Below, piece by piece: positions 17,540 to 26,283 of a stretch of DNA of 45,584 bases. A program made the position numbers and the translations under genes. Numbering within the stretch: position 1 is the stretch's first letter; each line of letters begins with the position of its first letter. The stretch is taken from contig WJKH01000047.1 in assembly GCA_014729235.1 (NCBI GenBank), positions 1 through 45,584 on the forward strand, in the 5' to 3' direction. The notes below the pieces were generated by a model. The model was not told the origin of the DNA. It searched no databases and saw nothing but the letters and a program-made list of their open reading frames with translations. This stretch comes from Candidatus Dojkabacteria bacterium. Its GTDB lineage: Bacteria; Patescibacteriota; Dojkabacteria; SC72; WJKH01.

Positions 17540-17577
17540 AAAAAGCATCGATATCTAACTTTTTAGTCTAAAAAAGC

Positions 17578-18564
17578 TTGAAATCAAAAAAGCAATCAAA
17601 AAATTATCTAAAAATCGCCGGCAACATACATCTTTCATATTACGTCGAAGCAGCTGATATCCTCGGTATAGACTACAAAATTTTTGTACGATCTCTCATG
17701 GCACGATTCGAGGCCAACGGAAAGCATTGGTTTATAATTAATACAGTCAATCCTCTAATTAATTCCCCAAGCGCAACAATTGCCAAGAGAAAATACCTCA
17801 CTAATATGGTGTTGGAAGAAGCGGGAGTTCCGGTTCCCAAGCAAAATAAGCTTTCCAGTATTGAAGATGCTCTTGAATTCTATAATAAATTCCAAGTCAT
17901 TGTCATAAAACCAGCACAAGGCCTAGGTGGAAAAGGCGTCACAATCCTGCCTGAGGACGAAAATGCAGTAAGAAAAGCTTACCGGGCAGCATTAGAAAAT
18001 AACAAAAGCAAGACAAGCACAAAGATCCTAGGTGAAGAGTTTATACCAGGCAACCACTATCGCCTACTGGTCCTGGGAAATCACGTAATCGGGGCCGTTA
18101 GAAGAGTTCCTGCGGATGTTTCCGGAGACGGTGTGCATACAATCTCTGAACTAATCAAGCTAGAAAATAAAAAACGTAAAGAAAGACTTTTAAAGCCAAT
18201 ACCTGTTGACGATCAGACTCATAAAAAGCTAAATAGACAAAACCTCACACTTGACTCCGTACTTCCAAAGGATCAGCGAGTAGAAATTCGATTCCATGCA
18301 AATCTCACGACCGGAGGATCAACAGAGGAATGCGCTGAAGAAATGCATAAGTTTTATGAAGAAACTGCCGTAAATGCAGTAAAAGCAACCGGCATGAAAT
18401 TTGGCGGCGTCGACTTGATCACCCCGGACATTTCAAAGCCGGCCAGATGCGCTATAAATGAAGTTAATTACAATCCGGGACTCAGGCCACATTACAAAGT
18501 TGATCGAGGCAAAATTGTAAAAGTTGCCGTACCGGTCATGAAGTATATTCGAGACAATTTCTAA
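17578..18564 (+). CDS. Cyanophycin-synthetase/GshAB-like ATP-grasp ligase
   Basis: The 328-residue protein starts at TTG (MKSKKQSKNYLKIAGN); no nearby ATG is in frame, so the start is uncertain by a few codons. It is nearly all ATP-grasp: SATIAKRKYLTNMVLEEAGVPVPK, VIKPAQGLGGKGVTI, FIPGNHYRLLVLGNHVIGAVRRVPADVSGDGVHTI, and INEVNYNPGLRPHY with the Mg-binding E and N. These segments are typical of cyanophycin synthetase and bifunctional glutathione synthetase ATP-grasp domains. It would make an amide bond by way of an acyl-phosphate. Substrates are unknown. It sits 38 nt after the fused ligase and 22 nt before the next ligase. Confidence 0.85.
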   Translation: MKSKKQSKNYLKIAGNIHLSYYVEAADILGIDYKIFVRSLMARFEANGKHWFIINTVNPLINSPSATIAKRKYLTNMVLEEAGVPVPKQNKLSSIEDALEFYNKFQVIVIKPAQGLGGKGVTILPEDENAVRKAYRAALENNKSKTSTKILGEEFIPGNHYRLLVLGNHVIGAVRRVPADVSGDGVHTISELIKLENKKRKERLLKPIPVDDQTHKKLNRQNLTLDSVLPKDQRVEIRFHANLTTGGSTEECAEEMHKFYEETAVNAVKATGMKFGGVDLITPDISKPARCAINEVNYNPGLRPHYKVDRGKIVKVAVPVMKYIRDNF

Positions 18565-18586
18565 ATAATTTTTTACCCAACGCCAT

Positions 18587-20284
18587 ATGAAAGTCCAGGT
18601 TTTACAAGGTTTAAATCTCCAATCCCAAATCACCACAACAATAATTGAGTTTGATACAAAGCCAAGTGAACATGTAATCTCGATACTTGAACAAATTCGC
18701 GACTACCACCCTATATTTATGACCAAGTATGAAGCAACGGATAACAGCGTATACATTGAATCCAAATTACCGCACCTGTGGAAAGTAGTAGCACCAGTTC
18801 TGAACGAATTGACTACAGAAAAAATTACCCGTGAAGAAGCCGAAGATTTCATACTCACAAAAGCAATAAAATACCAGGTGTTATCAATGTCAACCATTCC
18901 GCTACTACACACCGCTCATGAACTGGGATATGAAACTACACAATTTTTTATAAGAGAGGGTCTCAAACCAAAGCCTGGATCTCTGTACAATCGGTACTAC
19001 ACAATAGGAGTCGGAAGAGGCAGCCAAATTACGGTATCGATAGCCTCCAGTCGAGATGCATATATCTCTCAAAAAACCCAGAAAGACAAGTGGCTGACTA
19101 ATACAGTAATCCCAAGACTCGGCCTACCAATAGCAAAATGGCAGGTTGTAGAATCAAAAGAGGAACTAGCCGAAGTCTTCAAGGATTTTCCAAAACCCTT
19201 TGTGCTTAAGCCAACAGGATTAGTGGGAGGTCATGGAGTAAGCATTAACATTGACACAATTGAAAAAGCTTTTCGAGCTTATGATGCCGCTGAAGCCAGC
19301 ATAAACAGAAAAGACCGACCACTCTGGCAGCGAAAGATTATGATACAGGAACAAGTAGAAAGCCATGGCGGTGAGGACTATAGAATTCTTGTAATCGACG
19401 GGAAAATGGAAATTGCCACAAAACGTGTCCCGGCTTTTGTTATGGGCGATGGCGAACACTCAATAAAAGAACTGATAAATGAGATTAACAAGGACCCGAG
19501 AAGAGATATTAAAAATCCAACGCACACCATGAAACCGATAGTGATCGACGAAATGATGCATGACTATCTCGGAGATAACAATTTAACGGTAGAGTACGTA
19601 CCTCAGAAAGATGAAAAAGTCAGAGTAAGACTACCTGCAAGTATGAGTCAGGGAGGCGTTACGCAGGACGTTACCGATCAAGTTCACCCGCAAATCAAAG
19701 CTGTTGTAGAATCTCTAGCCGCCTCTATTCATGCTTATACACTTGGCGTAGATGTAATGTGCCTGGATATCACAAAGCCACTGACACGGGAAAATGGTTC
19801 TATTATTGAGATTAATACTATGCCTGAGGCGTATCTCAATTTATACCCTACTTATGGGAAAGAGTATGCCCATGTAATGAAGACTTATATTGAAAAGCTT
19901 ATGAGAGATAACAAATGTGCAAAGATTGTAATTGCAGGTGTTCAAGATTTAGATACAGTTGCTATAGATAAAATGGTCCGAGAAAAGAATAAGTTTCACA
20001 GTGATGAAAACGTGGGCGTCTATAAATCGGGAGCAATTTACATCAACAAAGAAACGATAAACTCAGAACTAGAGACTTGGGAAGCCATTCAAGCACTAAA
20101 AATAAACGCATCTCTAGATGCTATTGTTTTGGTATACGAGGACATCGAAGAAATTGAGCAATACGGATTTGGATTTGATAATGTTGATATGCTAATAACT
20201 GGGACAAATCTTACACCTGACTTCAGTCAAAAAATAAGCCAGTACTCCAGCGAAGGTCTCATCCAAGAAATAATTGAAGTATAA
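18587..20284 (+). CDS. Cyanophycin-synthetase-like ATP-grasp protein with degenerate Mur-ligase domain
   Basis: The protein has 565 residues. An N-terminal CphA-like region (residues ~1-165) ends with RYYTIGVGRGSQITVSIASSRDAYISQKTQKDKWL. The ATP-grasp domain (~165-435) has FVLKPTGLVGGHGVSI, GGEDYRILVIDGKMEIATKRVPAFVMGDGEHSI and IIEINTMPEAYLNL. The last ~120 residues look like a shrunken Mur-ligase domain: NVGVYKSGAIYINKETI and SLDAIVLVYEDIEEIEQYGFGFDNVDMLITGTNL parallel CphA. The P-loop expected at its start (GTNGKTT) is replaced by IAGVQDLDTV. One of the two cyanophycin-type reactions should therefore be lost. Confidence 0.8.
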   Translation: MKVQVLQGLNLQSQITTTIIEFDTKPSEHVISILEQIRDYHPIFMTKYEATDNSVYIESKLPHLWKVVAPVLNELTTEKITREEAEDFILTKAIKYQVLSMSTIPLLHTAHELGYETTQFFIREGLKPKPGSLYNRYYTIGVGRGSQITVSIASSRDAYISQKTQKDKWLTNTVIPRLGLPIAKWQVVESKEELAEVFKDFPKPFVLKPTGLVGGHGVSINIDTIEKAFRAYDAAEASINRKDRPLWQRKIMIQEQVESHGGEDYRILVIDGKMEIATKRVPAFVMGDGEHSIKELINEINKDPRRDIKNPTHTMKPIVIDEMMHDYLGDNNLTVEYVPQKDEKVRVRLPASMSQGGVTQDVTDQVHPQIKAVVESLAASIHAYTLGVDVMCLDITKPLTRENGSIIEINTMPEAYLNLYPTYGKEYAHVMKTYIEKLMRDNKCAKIVIAGVQDLDTVAIDKMVREKNKFHSDENVGVYKSGAIYINKETINSELETWEAIQALKINASLDAIVLVYEDIEEIEQYGFGFDNVDMLITGTNLTPDFSQKISQYSSEGLIQEIIEV

Positions 20285-20317
20285 CCTGCTGAAAATTAAA
20301 ATGTCATTCAGGAGAAT

Positions 20318-21271
20318 ATGAATAGCCCGAAAAAATACCTAATTATTGATAAGCATCAGCGAATTCAACTTAAAACTGAGCATACATATGCCGTCAGACG
20401 CCTATTTGAAGAGATTAGCGAGGCAGGAAATACTGCTGATTTTGCATATTACGATCAGTTGGAAATAATTTACTCAGACTCTTCAATCCAAGTTAAGGCA
20501 AACAATGTCGATGTTTCACAGTATGATTTCATTGTTTTCAGAGGCCACAGGCTCGACAACGATCGCCGGTATCAAATACGAAGAATGCTAATTGATTACA
20601 TTGATTTATCAAATTCGGCTGCAGCACAAAAAACACATGTTCAAAACTCAGAGTCGATTAAGCTTCTACCCTACTACAACAAGATTTATCTCGCGACGTT
20701 CTGTGCACAAAACAACCTGCCATACTTTAAAACTTACTTCCGCCTTGATGGTGATTATGAAAACCACCAAGGACCAATTGCCAATTTTCCTATGATTGCG
20801 AAAGAATATGCCGGAGCAAATGATCTTCATCAAATCGATGGAAAACTAAAGGTTAAGAAAAATGTATTTAAAATTGACTCACCGAAAGAGTTTAATCAGA
20901 AACACTTGAAAGATCAAGACTTGGCAAATTTCTTTATTCAAGAGTTTTCACCTGCCGGCGAAGACTTCAGAATCTTTATCGCAAACGGAAAAGTAGTAGG
21001 CGGCTGGAAACGAGAGTCAAATAACAGTTTTATGACTGTAAGAAAAGGGATTTATTCGGGTTACAATCAACCTGATGATGATATGGCCAAATTAGCCATG
21101 AAAACTTCGACAGCTCTAGAAGCTAATTTTATTGCAGTTGATATCATGAGAAAAGCAGATGGCAAGCCTTATATACAGGAAATCAGCCTAAATCCAGGAT
21201 TCAAAGCTTATGAAACAAAGATATCGGGAAACAATGTCAATCTGGCTGAGATTATTGTGAATTCATTTTAA
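20318..21271 (+). CDS. RimK-like ATP-grasp ligase
   Basis: The 317-residue protein has a Rossmann-like N-terminal half (YLIIDKHQRIQ ... YDFIVFRGHRLDN) and an ATP-grasp C-terminal half (FPMIAKEYAGANDLHQIDGKLKVKK, FFIQEFSPAGEDFRIFIANGKVVGGWKRES, ANFIAVDIMRKADGKPYIQEISLNPGFKAYE). The E and N of EISLNPG are the usual metal ligands. The family adds amino acids to proteins (as RimK does to S6) or to small molecules. It is the fourth ligase in a row and ends the plus-strand run 34 nt after the previous one. The substrate is unknown. Confidence 0.82.
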   Translation: MNSPKKYLIIDKHQRIQLKTEHTYAVRRLFEEISEAGNTADFAYYDQLEIIYSDSSIQVKANNVDVSQYDFIVFRGHRLDNDRRYQIRRMLIDYIDLSNSAAAQKTHVQNSESIKLLPYYNKIYLATFCAQNNLPYFKTYFRLDGDYENHQGPIANFPMIAKEYAGANDLHQIDGKLKVKKNVFKIDSPKEFNQKHLKDQDLANFFIQEFSPAGEDFRIFIANGKVVGGWKRESNNSFMTVRKGIYSGYNQPDDDMAKLAMKTSTALEANFIAVDIMRKADGKPYIQEISLNPGFKAYETKISGNNVNLAEIIVNSF

Positions 21272-21339
21272 AGCTATCCCCACACAATCAAACGGATTTG
21301 AAAAACCGCGGGGTAAAAGCCAGGCACTGCTTAATCCTA

Positions 21340-22518
21340 TTAACCGCCGATCTGCTTGAAAACTTTTCTAAAAGCTTCTTTGCTTGGAACATACTTAGGC
21401 TTTTTGATAAGACCCTCCTCAACCCATTTCGTTTGTTTAAAATCAATTTTCCCTGCGTATAATAGCTCGTACATGTAAGGTTTCCGTTCCATCATCCGCC
21501 TCACACGTCTAAACCCCCTGAAGTAAGCATAATCTCTTGGATAAATTCCGGGTTTTGACGTATCTCCAAGTCCCCTCTTGACCCTCAATACGAGATTGAA
21601 TGAAGTTTTTGGAGGTAAAGCAACTGAAAGAGCATTGTATAAGTCACGAAAACTCATAGTCTGCCCAATTTGAATCAACCAAACTAGCAAAGCACGCTCA
21701 CGGAGATGTGAAAATCTTAGATACCCCATCATTTCTTCGTTATACATTGCTAAACCCTCTTCAATATTGAGATAAGTATTGACATTTGGTTTCGACAAAG
21801 CATGATAACCCGTTTCCAGACCATTTAAATGACGGAAGACATGAGTTCCAATCTCATGAACGATCGTTTTTTTCAAATCACTCGGTCGCTTCCGAATATT
21901 CGGGTCAACAAAGACAGACTTTTTCTTTAAACCCATTTTCACGCCATTACTTCTGATCTTCTTTGACTTCGCCAATTTCCAATCGTCCAAACCAAAAGCC
22001 TGGAATGATTTCTCAAAAACGTCTTTAATCTCTTTAAAACCAAGATACTCTTCATTTTTAACCTTCTCTGAGTTTGCTAAATTATAACTGCGCCCATGCG
22101 TCCGGATAGCTATGCAGGCATTTCGAAATAATTTATACGATGGCATTCCGAATTTATCAATAGCAATCTCTGTAAACCGCTTGTTATCACCAACAGCCGT
22201 CATTAATTCGTGTGTCTGAATTTTATCTCTGATCAACTCAACATAAAAATCTGAAATCCTTGGATCAACATCTGAAATCTCCCCAACATCCTTTATACTT
22301 TCAATTATCTCGTTATTTGAATTTTTAACTATCTCATACTTAAATTGAGGATTACATGTACTCGCCTCAAGGAACTTCTTCTTCTCTGAGGCCAGATTTA
22401 CCGGAGTAAAAACTAAACTCAATGGAAGCCGAAGTTTGTTCAAATGCCTCGTAACTTTCTCTAAAGTCATAGACTTGCTGTTCACTGTTTTTGCTTTTTT
22501 ATTCTTGATTCCAAACAT
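21340..22518 (-). CDS. DUF1704/QEGLA-motif zinc metallopeptidase
   Basis: The 392-residue protein is the DUF1704 type ('flavohemoglobin expression-modulating QEGLA' family, related to tyrosine carboxypeptidase). The HExxH-like motif is HEIGTHVFRHLNGLETG, with a glutamate in the following helix, YLNIEEGLAMYNEEMM (EEGLA in place of QEGLA). The downstream LRERALLVWLIQIGQTMSFRDLYN and RGLGDTSKPGIYPRDYAYFRGFRRV are family-typical. This family is known to be encoded beside RimK-type amide ligases, so cleavage of the ligases' product is a reasonable role. It converges on the ligase genes; a MITE-like repeat lies just upstream of its start. Confidence 0.85.
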   Translation of the reverse strand: MFGIKNKKAKTVNSKSMTLEKVTRHLNKLRLPLSLVFTPVNLASEKKKFLEASTCNPQFKYEIVKNSNNEIIESIKDVGEISDVDPRISDFYVELIRDKIQTHELMTAVGDNKRFTEIAIDKFGMPSYKLFRNACIAIRTHGRSYNLANSEKVKNEEYLGFKEIKDVFEKSFQAFGLDDWKLAKSKKIRSNGVKMGLKKKSVFVDPNIRKRPSDLKKTIVHEIGTHVFRHLNGLETGYHALSKPNVNTYLNIEEGLAMYNEEMMGYLRFSHLRERALLVWLIQIGQTMSFRDLYNALSVALPPKTSFNLVLRVKRGLGDTSKPGIYPRDYAYFRGFRRVRRMMERKPYMYELLYAGKIDFKQTKWVEEGLIKKPKYVPSKEAFRKVFKQIGG

Positions 22519-22535
22519 ATTCCGGGTTTAATAAT

Positions 22536-22686
22536 TTAATTTGAATTAAGACATAATCCTGCATGAAAAGGCGACTAGGATTTATTGCAATAGAATTAGG
22601 TCATTGGTCCCTGCCCCTCGTTATATCTTAAACCTGCTGGCTGAGCGCGCTTTTCAACTGCAGTCTTCTTTCTTAATTCAAATTAA
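22536..22686 (-). repeat. MITE-like repeat, copy A
   Basis: This 151-bp element is bounded by perfect 16-bp inverted repeats TTAATTTGAATTAAGA / TCTTAATTCAAATTAA. Its interior, read on the minus strand, matches the two copies near 40.1-40.4 kb: GCAGTTGAAAAGCGCGCTCA, GCAGGTTTAAG, CTATTGCAATAA and TCCTAGTCGCCTTTTCATGC. It starts 17 nt upstream of the DUF1704 start codon. No ORF is present. Confidence 0.85.
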
Positions 22687-22695
22687 TATTGTAAT

Positions 22696-22786
22696 ATAAT
22701 GTAGATTACGTGACAATCCTGCATAAAAAGGCGACTAGAAGTTATTGCTCTACTGATTCTGAATTTCTTAACTCACATTAAATTAT
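22696..22786 (-). repeat. MITE-like repeat, internally deleted copy
   Basis: It holds AATCCTGCATAAAAAGGCGACTAG and TTTCTTAACTCACATTAAATTA, the two ends of the same family, with about 60-75 bp of the middle missing. It has the same orientation as copy A, about 10 bp away. Bases 22787-22813 hold nothing else. Confidence 0.7.
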
Positions 22787-22813
22787 CCCCACGCTACGAT
22801 TTAACTTATTATA

Positions 22814-24157
22814 TCAATATTCTTCAATTAGAAACAACCCCAGTAAAAACCAATTCCATGGTGTCATAAAAAAATCCTGAAACATATTCCCTATCAGAAT
22901 TCCGGCCAGCAGAGATATAAGCAAAGGACTTCTTTTACTGAGAGCTTTTTTCGCAAAATAAATCACGAATCCCGAAAACCACATAAATCCGACAATGCCA
23001 AGCTCAGCAAGCACTCGTATATACGCATTATGAGGTGTAGCTCCTAGAGTTTCAACATCAAAATAATCTTGGTAATAAAACGTATACGAACCAATCCCAA
23101 TGCCCAGAAAAGGAAACCTCTTAAATATTTCCAGTCCTATCTTCGCTAAAACCAGATGCTGCCTGGCTGATTCATCTTGGAGTGTTATTGCACCAATAAA
23201 CCGCTCTTTAATATTTGTTAACATGTCAAAAACGGAAACAGAAGCAAGCTTGATTGGTGACTTTTTTCTCGCGCTACTAGAACGCTTCCCTCGGTTTCTC
23301 TTGAGCCTGTACAATAACACCGCAGCCCAGTAACTAACTGTACTTACAGCCAAAACTATAAACCCTGTTCTGGATCCGCTTATAACTATCAACCCGATCG
23401 CACTTGCAAAACCAAGCAATGATAGAAAAATCTCTCCCGCTTTCCTCCACCTTTTAAAATTACCATTTCGAATAATTCTGAAATGTTCATAAGCAAAAAC
23501 AACAGCAAATCCGGCAAATATCGCTAAATAATTTGGATCTATCATTAAAGCACTTGGCCGCAAGTATAAAATTCCATCGTGCTCCAGCCGGAAAAAGGAA
23601 AGCGGCATAAATCCTCCATATGAGTCAAAAATTCGGATAAACGGATGCTCTTCTCCCCCCTGAAAATAAGTTTTGAACTGAATATACGCTATCACCAGCA
23701 TTATCAGATTGAGTAAAAATATTACCTTGTAAAAAACTTTTTGGATCTTCGGATTCCATATATGTTTCACGAAGAAAGGAATGCTAATCAGGACAGCGTA
23801 ATATGCTACTCCAATCAGCCCATGTTTCACCTTGTATGCAAAAATCGAACTAATTGTTGCACCAATCAGACTTACAATAGCGAGCTGAAAGTATTCAAAT
23901 TTTAAATATTTCCTTATAAACAAAGAAAGCTCCGAACCTAAATCTTGATATATTGCTAGAAGCTTTTTAATCACCCATTTCCTTTTCTTGTAAAGAAAAA
24001 CTGTCACTAAAAGTACATACACAGCAATCCATAAAATTTTTGTCATCAACCTATCAAATATGTCAACATGCACAGCATCCACGCCCAGTCCCACAAACGA
24101 AGACAATCTTCCTGCAACCGCAACAACGTAGAAAACTATTAATAAAGATTCAAGCAT
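22814..24157 (-). CDS. O-antigen ligase/polymerase family membrane protein
   Basis: The 447-residue protein has about ten hydrophobic helices. The Wzy_C/O-antigen ligase region is recognisable: ALMIDPNYLAIFAGFAVVFAYEH, LIVISGSRTGFIVLAVST, then FPFLGIGIGSYTFYYQDYFD and TPHNAYIRVLAELGIVGFMWF. Such proteins join or polymerise undecaprenyl-linked glycans outside the membrane, in teichuronic, capsule or S-layer glycan pathways. It follows the second mreB by 32 nt on the same strand. The acceptor polymer cannot be deduced. Confidence 0.88.
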   Translation of the reverse strand: MLESLLIVFYVVAVAGRLSSFVGLGVDAVHVDIFDRLMTKILWIAVYVLLVTVFLYKKRKWVIKKLLAIYQDLGSELSLFIRKYLKFEYFQLAIVSLIGATISSIFAYKVKHGLIGVAYYAVLISIPFFVKHIWNPKIQKVFYKVIFLLNLIMLVIAYIQFKTYFQGGEEHPFIRIFDSYGGFMPLSFFRLEHDGILYLRPSALMIDPNYLAIFAGFAVVFAYEHFRIIRNGNFKRWRKAGEIFLSLLGFASAIGLIVISGSRTGFIVLAVSTVSYWAAVLLYRLKRNRGKRSSSARKKSPIKLASVSVFDMLTNIKERFIGAITLQDESARQHLVLAKIGLEIFKRFPFLGIGIGSYTFYYQDYFDVETLGATPHNAYIRVLAELGIVGFMWFSGFVIYFAKKALSKRSPLLISLLAGILIGNMFQDFFMTPWNWFLLGLFLIEEY

Positions 24158-24189
24158 TTCTTCGCAAAATCATATTAAACGTACCTGAC

Positions 24190-25200
24190 CTATCCATTGG
24201 CCCCGAGATAATTAAGAGTACCATCCGCCAGCAAATCAAGAGCAACACCAGTTCCCTTTGCAACACAATAAATTGGGTCTTCAGCAACATGAGCCGGTAC
24301 TCCAATAGCTTTAGAAAGCAAATTATCCAGATTTTTCAACTGGGCTGTCCCCCCACTCATAACCATCCCCCTATCAACTATATCAGCTGATAGCTCAGGC
24401 GGAGTTTTTTCCAACACATGCTTAATAGCCCTTATTATTTTTGACAAAGGACTTTTCAAGGCTTCAGCTATATCATTGGAGTCAATGGTAATTGCTCGAG
24501 GCATCCCGGCAGTGCTGTCTCGGCCTCTAATTTCCATTTTTTCCGGGCGCTCTACACTCAAAGCACTTCCAATTTTCATCTTTATCTGTTCAGCCATCTG
24601 TTCCCCAACCGTCATATTGTGTTTCTTTTTTAAATAAGTGATTATCGCATCGTTTAAAGCATCTCCTGCAATCCGCAAAGACTCAAATTCAACTACTCCA
24701 TTGAGAGAAATCACAGCTATCTCTGCAGTCCCTCCCCCCATATTTACAATCATATTCCCGGAAGATCTATGTATTGGTAGTCCAGCGCCAATTGCGGCAG
24801 CCAGAGGTTCAGGAATTAAGTGCACTTTTCCCGCCCCGGCATTTGAAGCCGCACGAAAAACAGCCCTCTCCTCCACTGACGTTATGCCAGCCGGTACGCT
24901 TACCACCAATTCAGGTTTTGAGAGTCGAATTGGGCCCAGCGCCTTCCCCAGAAAATACTTCAATATCGCTTCCGTCACTCTGGAATCCGCTATCACCCCA
25001 TTTCGCATAGGGCGCTTTGCAATAATGTTGTCAGGGGTTTTCCCAAGCATTGATTTTGCTTCTTGCCCTACAGCAATCACTCTGCGGCTTACGGTGTCAA
25101 TTGCAACTACAGTAGGTTCCATCAGGATAATTCCCTGTCCCTCCAAGAATACTACTGAATTAGCAGTCCCCAAATCTATTCCCATCCTTTTTCCAATCAT
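24190..25200 (-). CDS. Second MreB-like actin homologue
   Basis: The 336-residue protein has MGIDLGTANSVVFLEGQGI (phosphate 1), LIPEPLAAAIGAGLPIHRSSG, MIVNMGGGTAEIAVISL (phosphate 2) and RGMVMSGGTAQLKNLD. It is clearly MreB-like but diverged from the mreB at 8.4 kb. The phosphate-2 aspartate of VDIGGG is replaced by asparagine (VNMGGG), which could slow ATP hydrolysis. The fold may start at the internal ATG at 25185. A TATAAT lies 6 nt upstream of the first ATG. It is not next to another mreCD but next to an O-antigen-ligase gene. Confidence 0.92.
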   Translation of the reverse strand: MIGKRMGIDLGTANSVVFLEGQGIILMEPTVVAIDTVSRRVIAVGQEAKSMLGKTPDNIIAKRPMRNGVIADSRVTEAILKYFLGKALGPIRLSKPELVVSVPAGITSVEERAVFRAASNAGAGKVHLIPEPLAAAIGAGLPIHRSSGNMIVNMGGGTAEIAVISLNGVVEFESLRIAGDALNDAIITYLKKKHNMTVGEQMAEQIKMKIGSALSVERPEKMEIRGRDSTAGMPRAITIDSNDIAEALKSPLSKIIRAIKHVLEKTPPELSADIVDRGMVMSGGTAQLKNLDNLLSKAIGVPAHVAEDPIYCVAKGTGVALDLLADGTLNYLGANG

Positions 25201-25212
25201 ACCGCTATTATA
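25201..25212 (-). promoter_or_regulatory. Promoter -10 box of the second mreB
   Basis: On the minus strand, TATAAT (25212-25207) is followed by 6 nt and then ATG, so the mRNA would be leaderless. A weak TGGCAA lies 17 bp further upstream. The remaining gap to 25387 shows nothing else. Confidence 0.5.
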
Positions 25213-25387
25213 TGTCGAGTCAGGTTTTATTGCCAGAGCTGATTACAATTTCTATTTATCATATATTAACGATCTTTTTGAATAATTCTTCCAAACCGGC
25301 AAAGCCCAACGGCCTACACATGCGTTTACTCCCAATTTAGACTGCGACATATTAAAATAGTTGTCTGGAGAAAATAAAGATCAATCG

Positions 25388-26258
25388 CTATCCCAGAAAG
25401 ACAATACCAATAAAGCAAATAATTGCACTCACTATCTTTAGTACAAGATTTGACCGATCACGCAAAAACAGAATCTCCAGCGGGATTAAAGTTATCACAA
25501 CAGCATTATTAATTGCATCAACAGACCCTACCTTTCCTCCATGATAATACGACATAAAAGTAAAACGACTGTAAATAAAGTAAGCAAGACCAGCCAAAAC
25601 AACGCTCTTTAAAAAGTTTCCGGTTACCTTCCCTGCCTTAAAGTCAGCAATTATTCGTCGCCCGGCAAAAAGTGCATTCATAAAAGCCATGCTACAATAT
25701 AAAAGCAATGAATAAACATGAGGATTGAGATCTAGAACATACTTCTTATCAAAAGTGTAACCAATCCCAAAAAGAAAGCCCCCCAGAAGTGCCAGCCAGC
25801 TATATTTACTAATCTTCCCAGTTTTCCGCAAATCTTCGAGATTAGCGATAACTATTGAGACTGTAACAAGTATCACCCAACAATCTCGCGAATTCCAAAA
25901 CTCTCATTCAAGAATATAACTCCTAGTAAAACTGTATTTAAAGAAGAAACGGACAACAAGATATTTGAAGTGTGGGGCTATTTCCTTTGTAACTTCGATA
26001 ACAGAAAGTACCAGCCCAAAAATAAATCAAACTTGAGATGCCAAAAAGCCCCCATTCAACCAGAGTCCAGCTTATTTCAAAGGGAATCCCCCAAAAAATA
26101 AGCACCAATGCTGCTAAAATCGCCATTAAAAGCCAGTTCAGCAGATTTCCTGTCTCAACAGCAGCATCCACTTCATCACTTATAGCAACTTTCTGAAAAA
26201 TCTCAGCAAGCGTAAGAGCCCCGAGAGATATCAAAACAAAGACAAACCAATTTTCCAT
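25388..26258 (-). pseudogene. EamA/DMT-type transporter with two frameshifts
   Basis: The ORF track gives two pieces (26258-25938 and 25876-25388). Together they make one EamA-like permease of about ten helices. The missing middle is readable in the third frame: SNILLSVSSLNTVLLGVIFLNESFGIREIVG. One lost base near the GGGG run at 25974-25977 and another near the CCC run at 25876-25878 explain both breaks. Adding one G at the second gives IVGVILVTVSIVIANL, typical of EamA. Both breaks sit at or near homopolymers, so sequencing error is as likely as true decay. If intact it would export or import a small metabolite. It starts 25 nt after the DUF4173 gene. Confidence 0.75.
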
Positions 26259-26283
26259 AATCTCATGCTGTTAAATATTGTAA

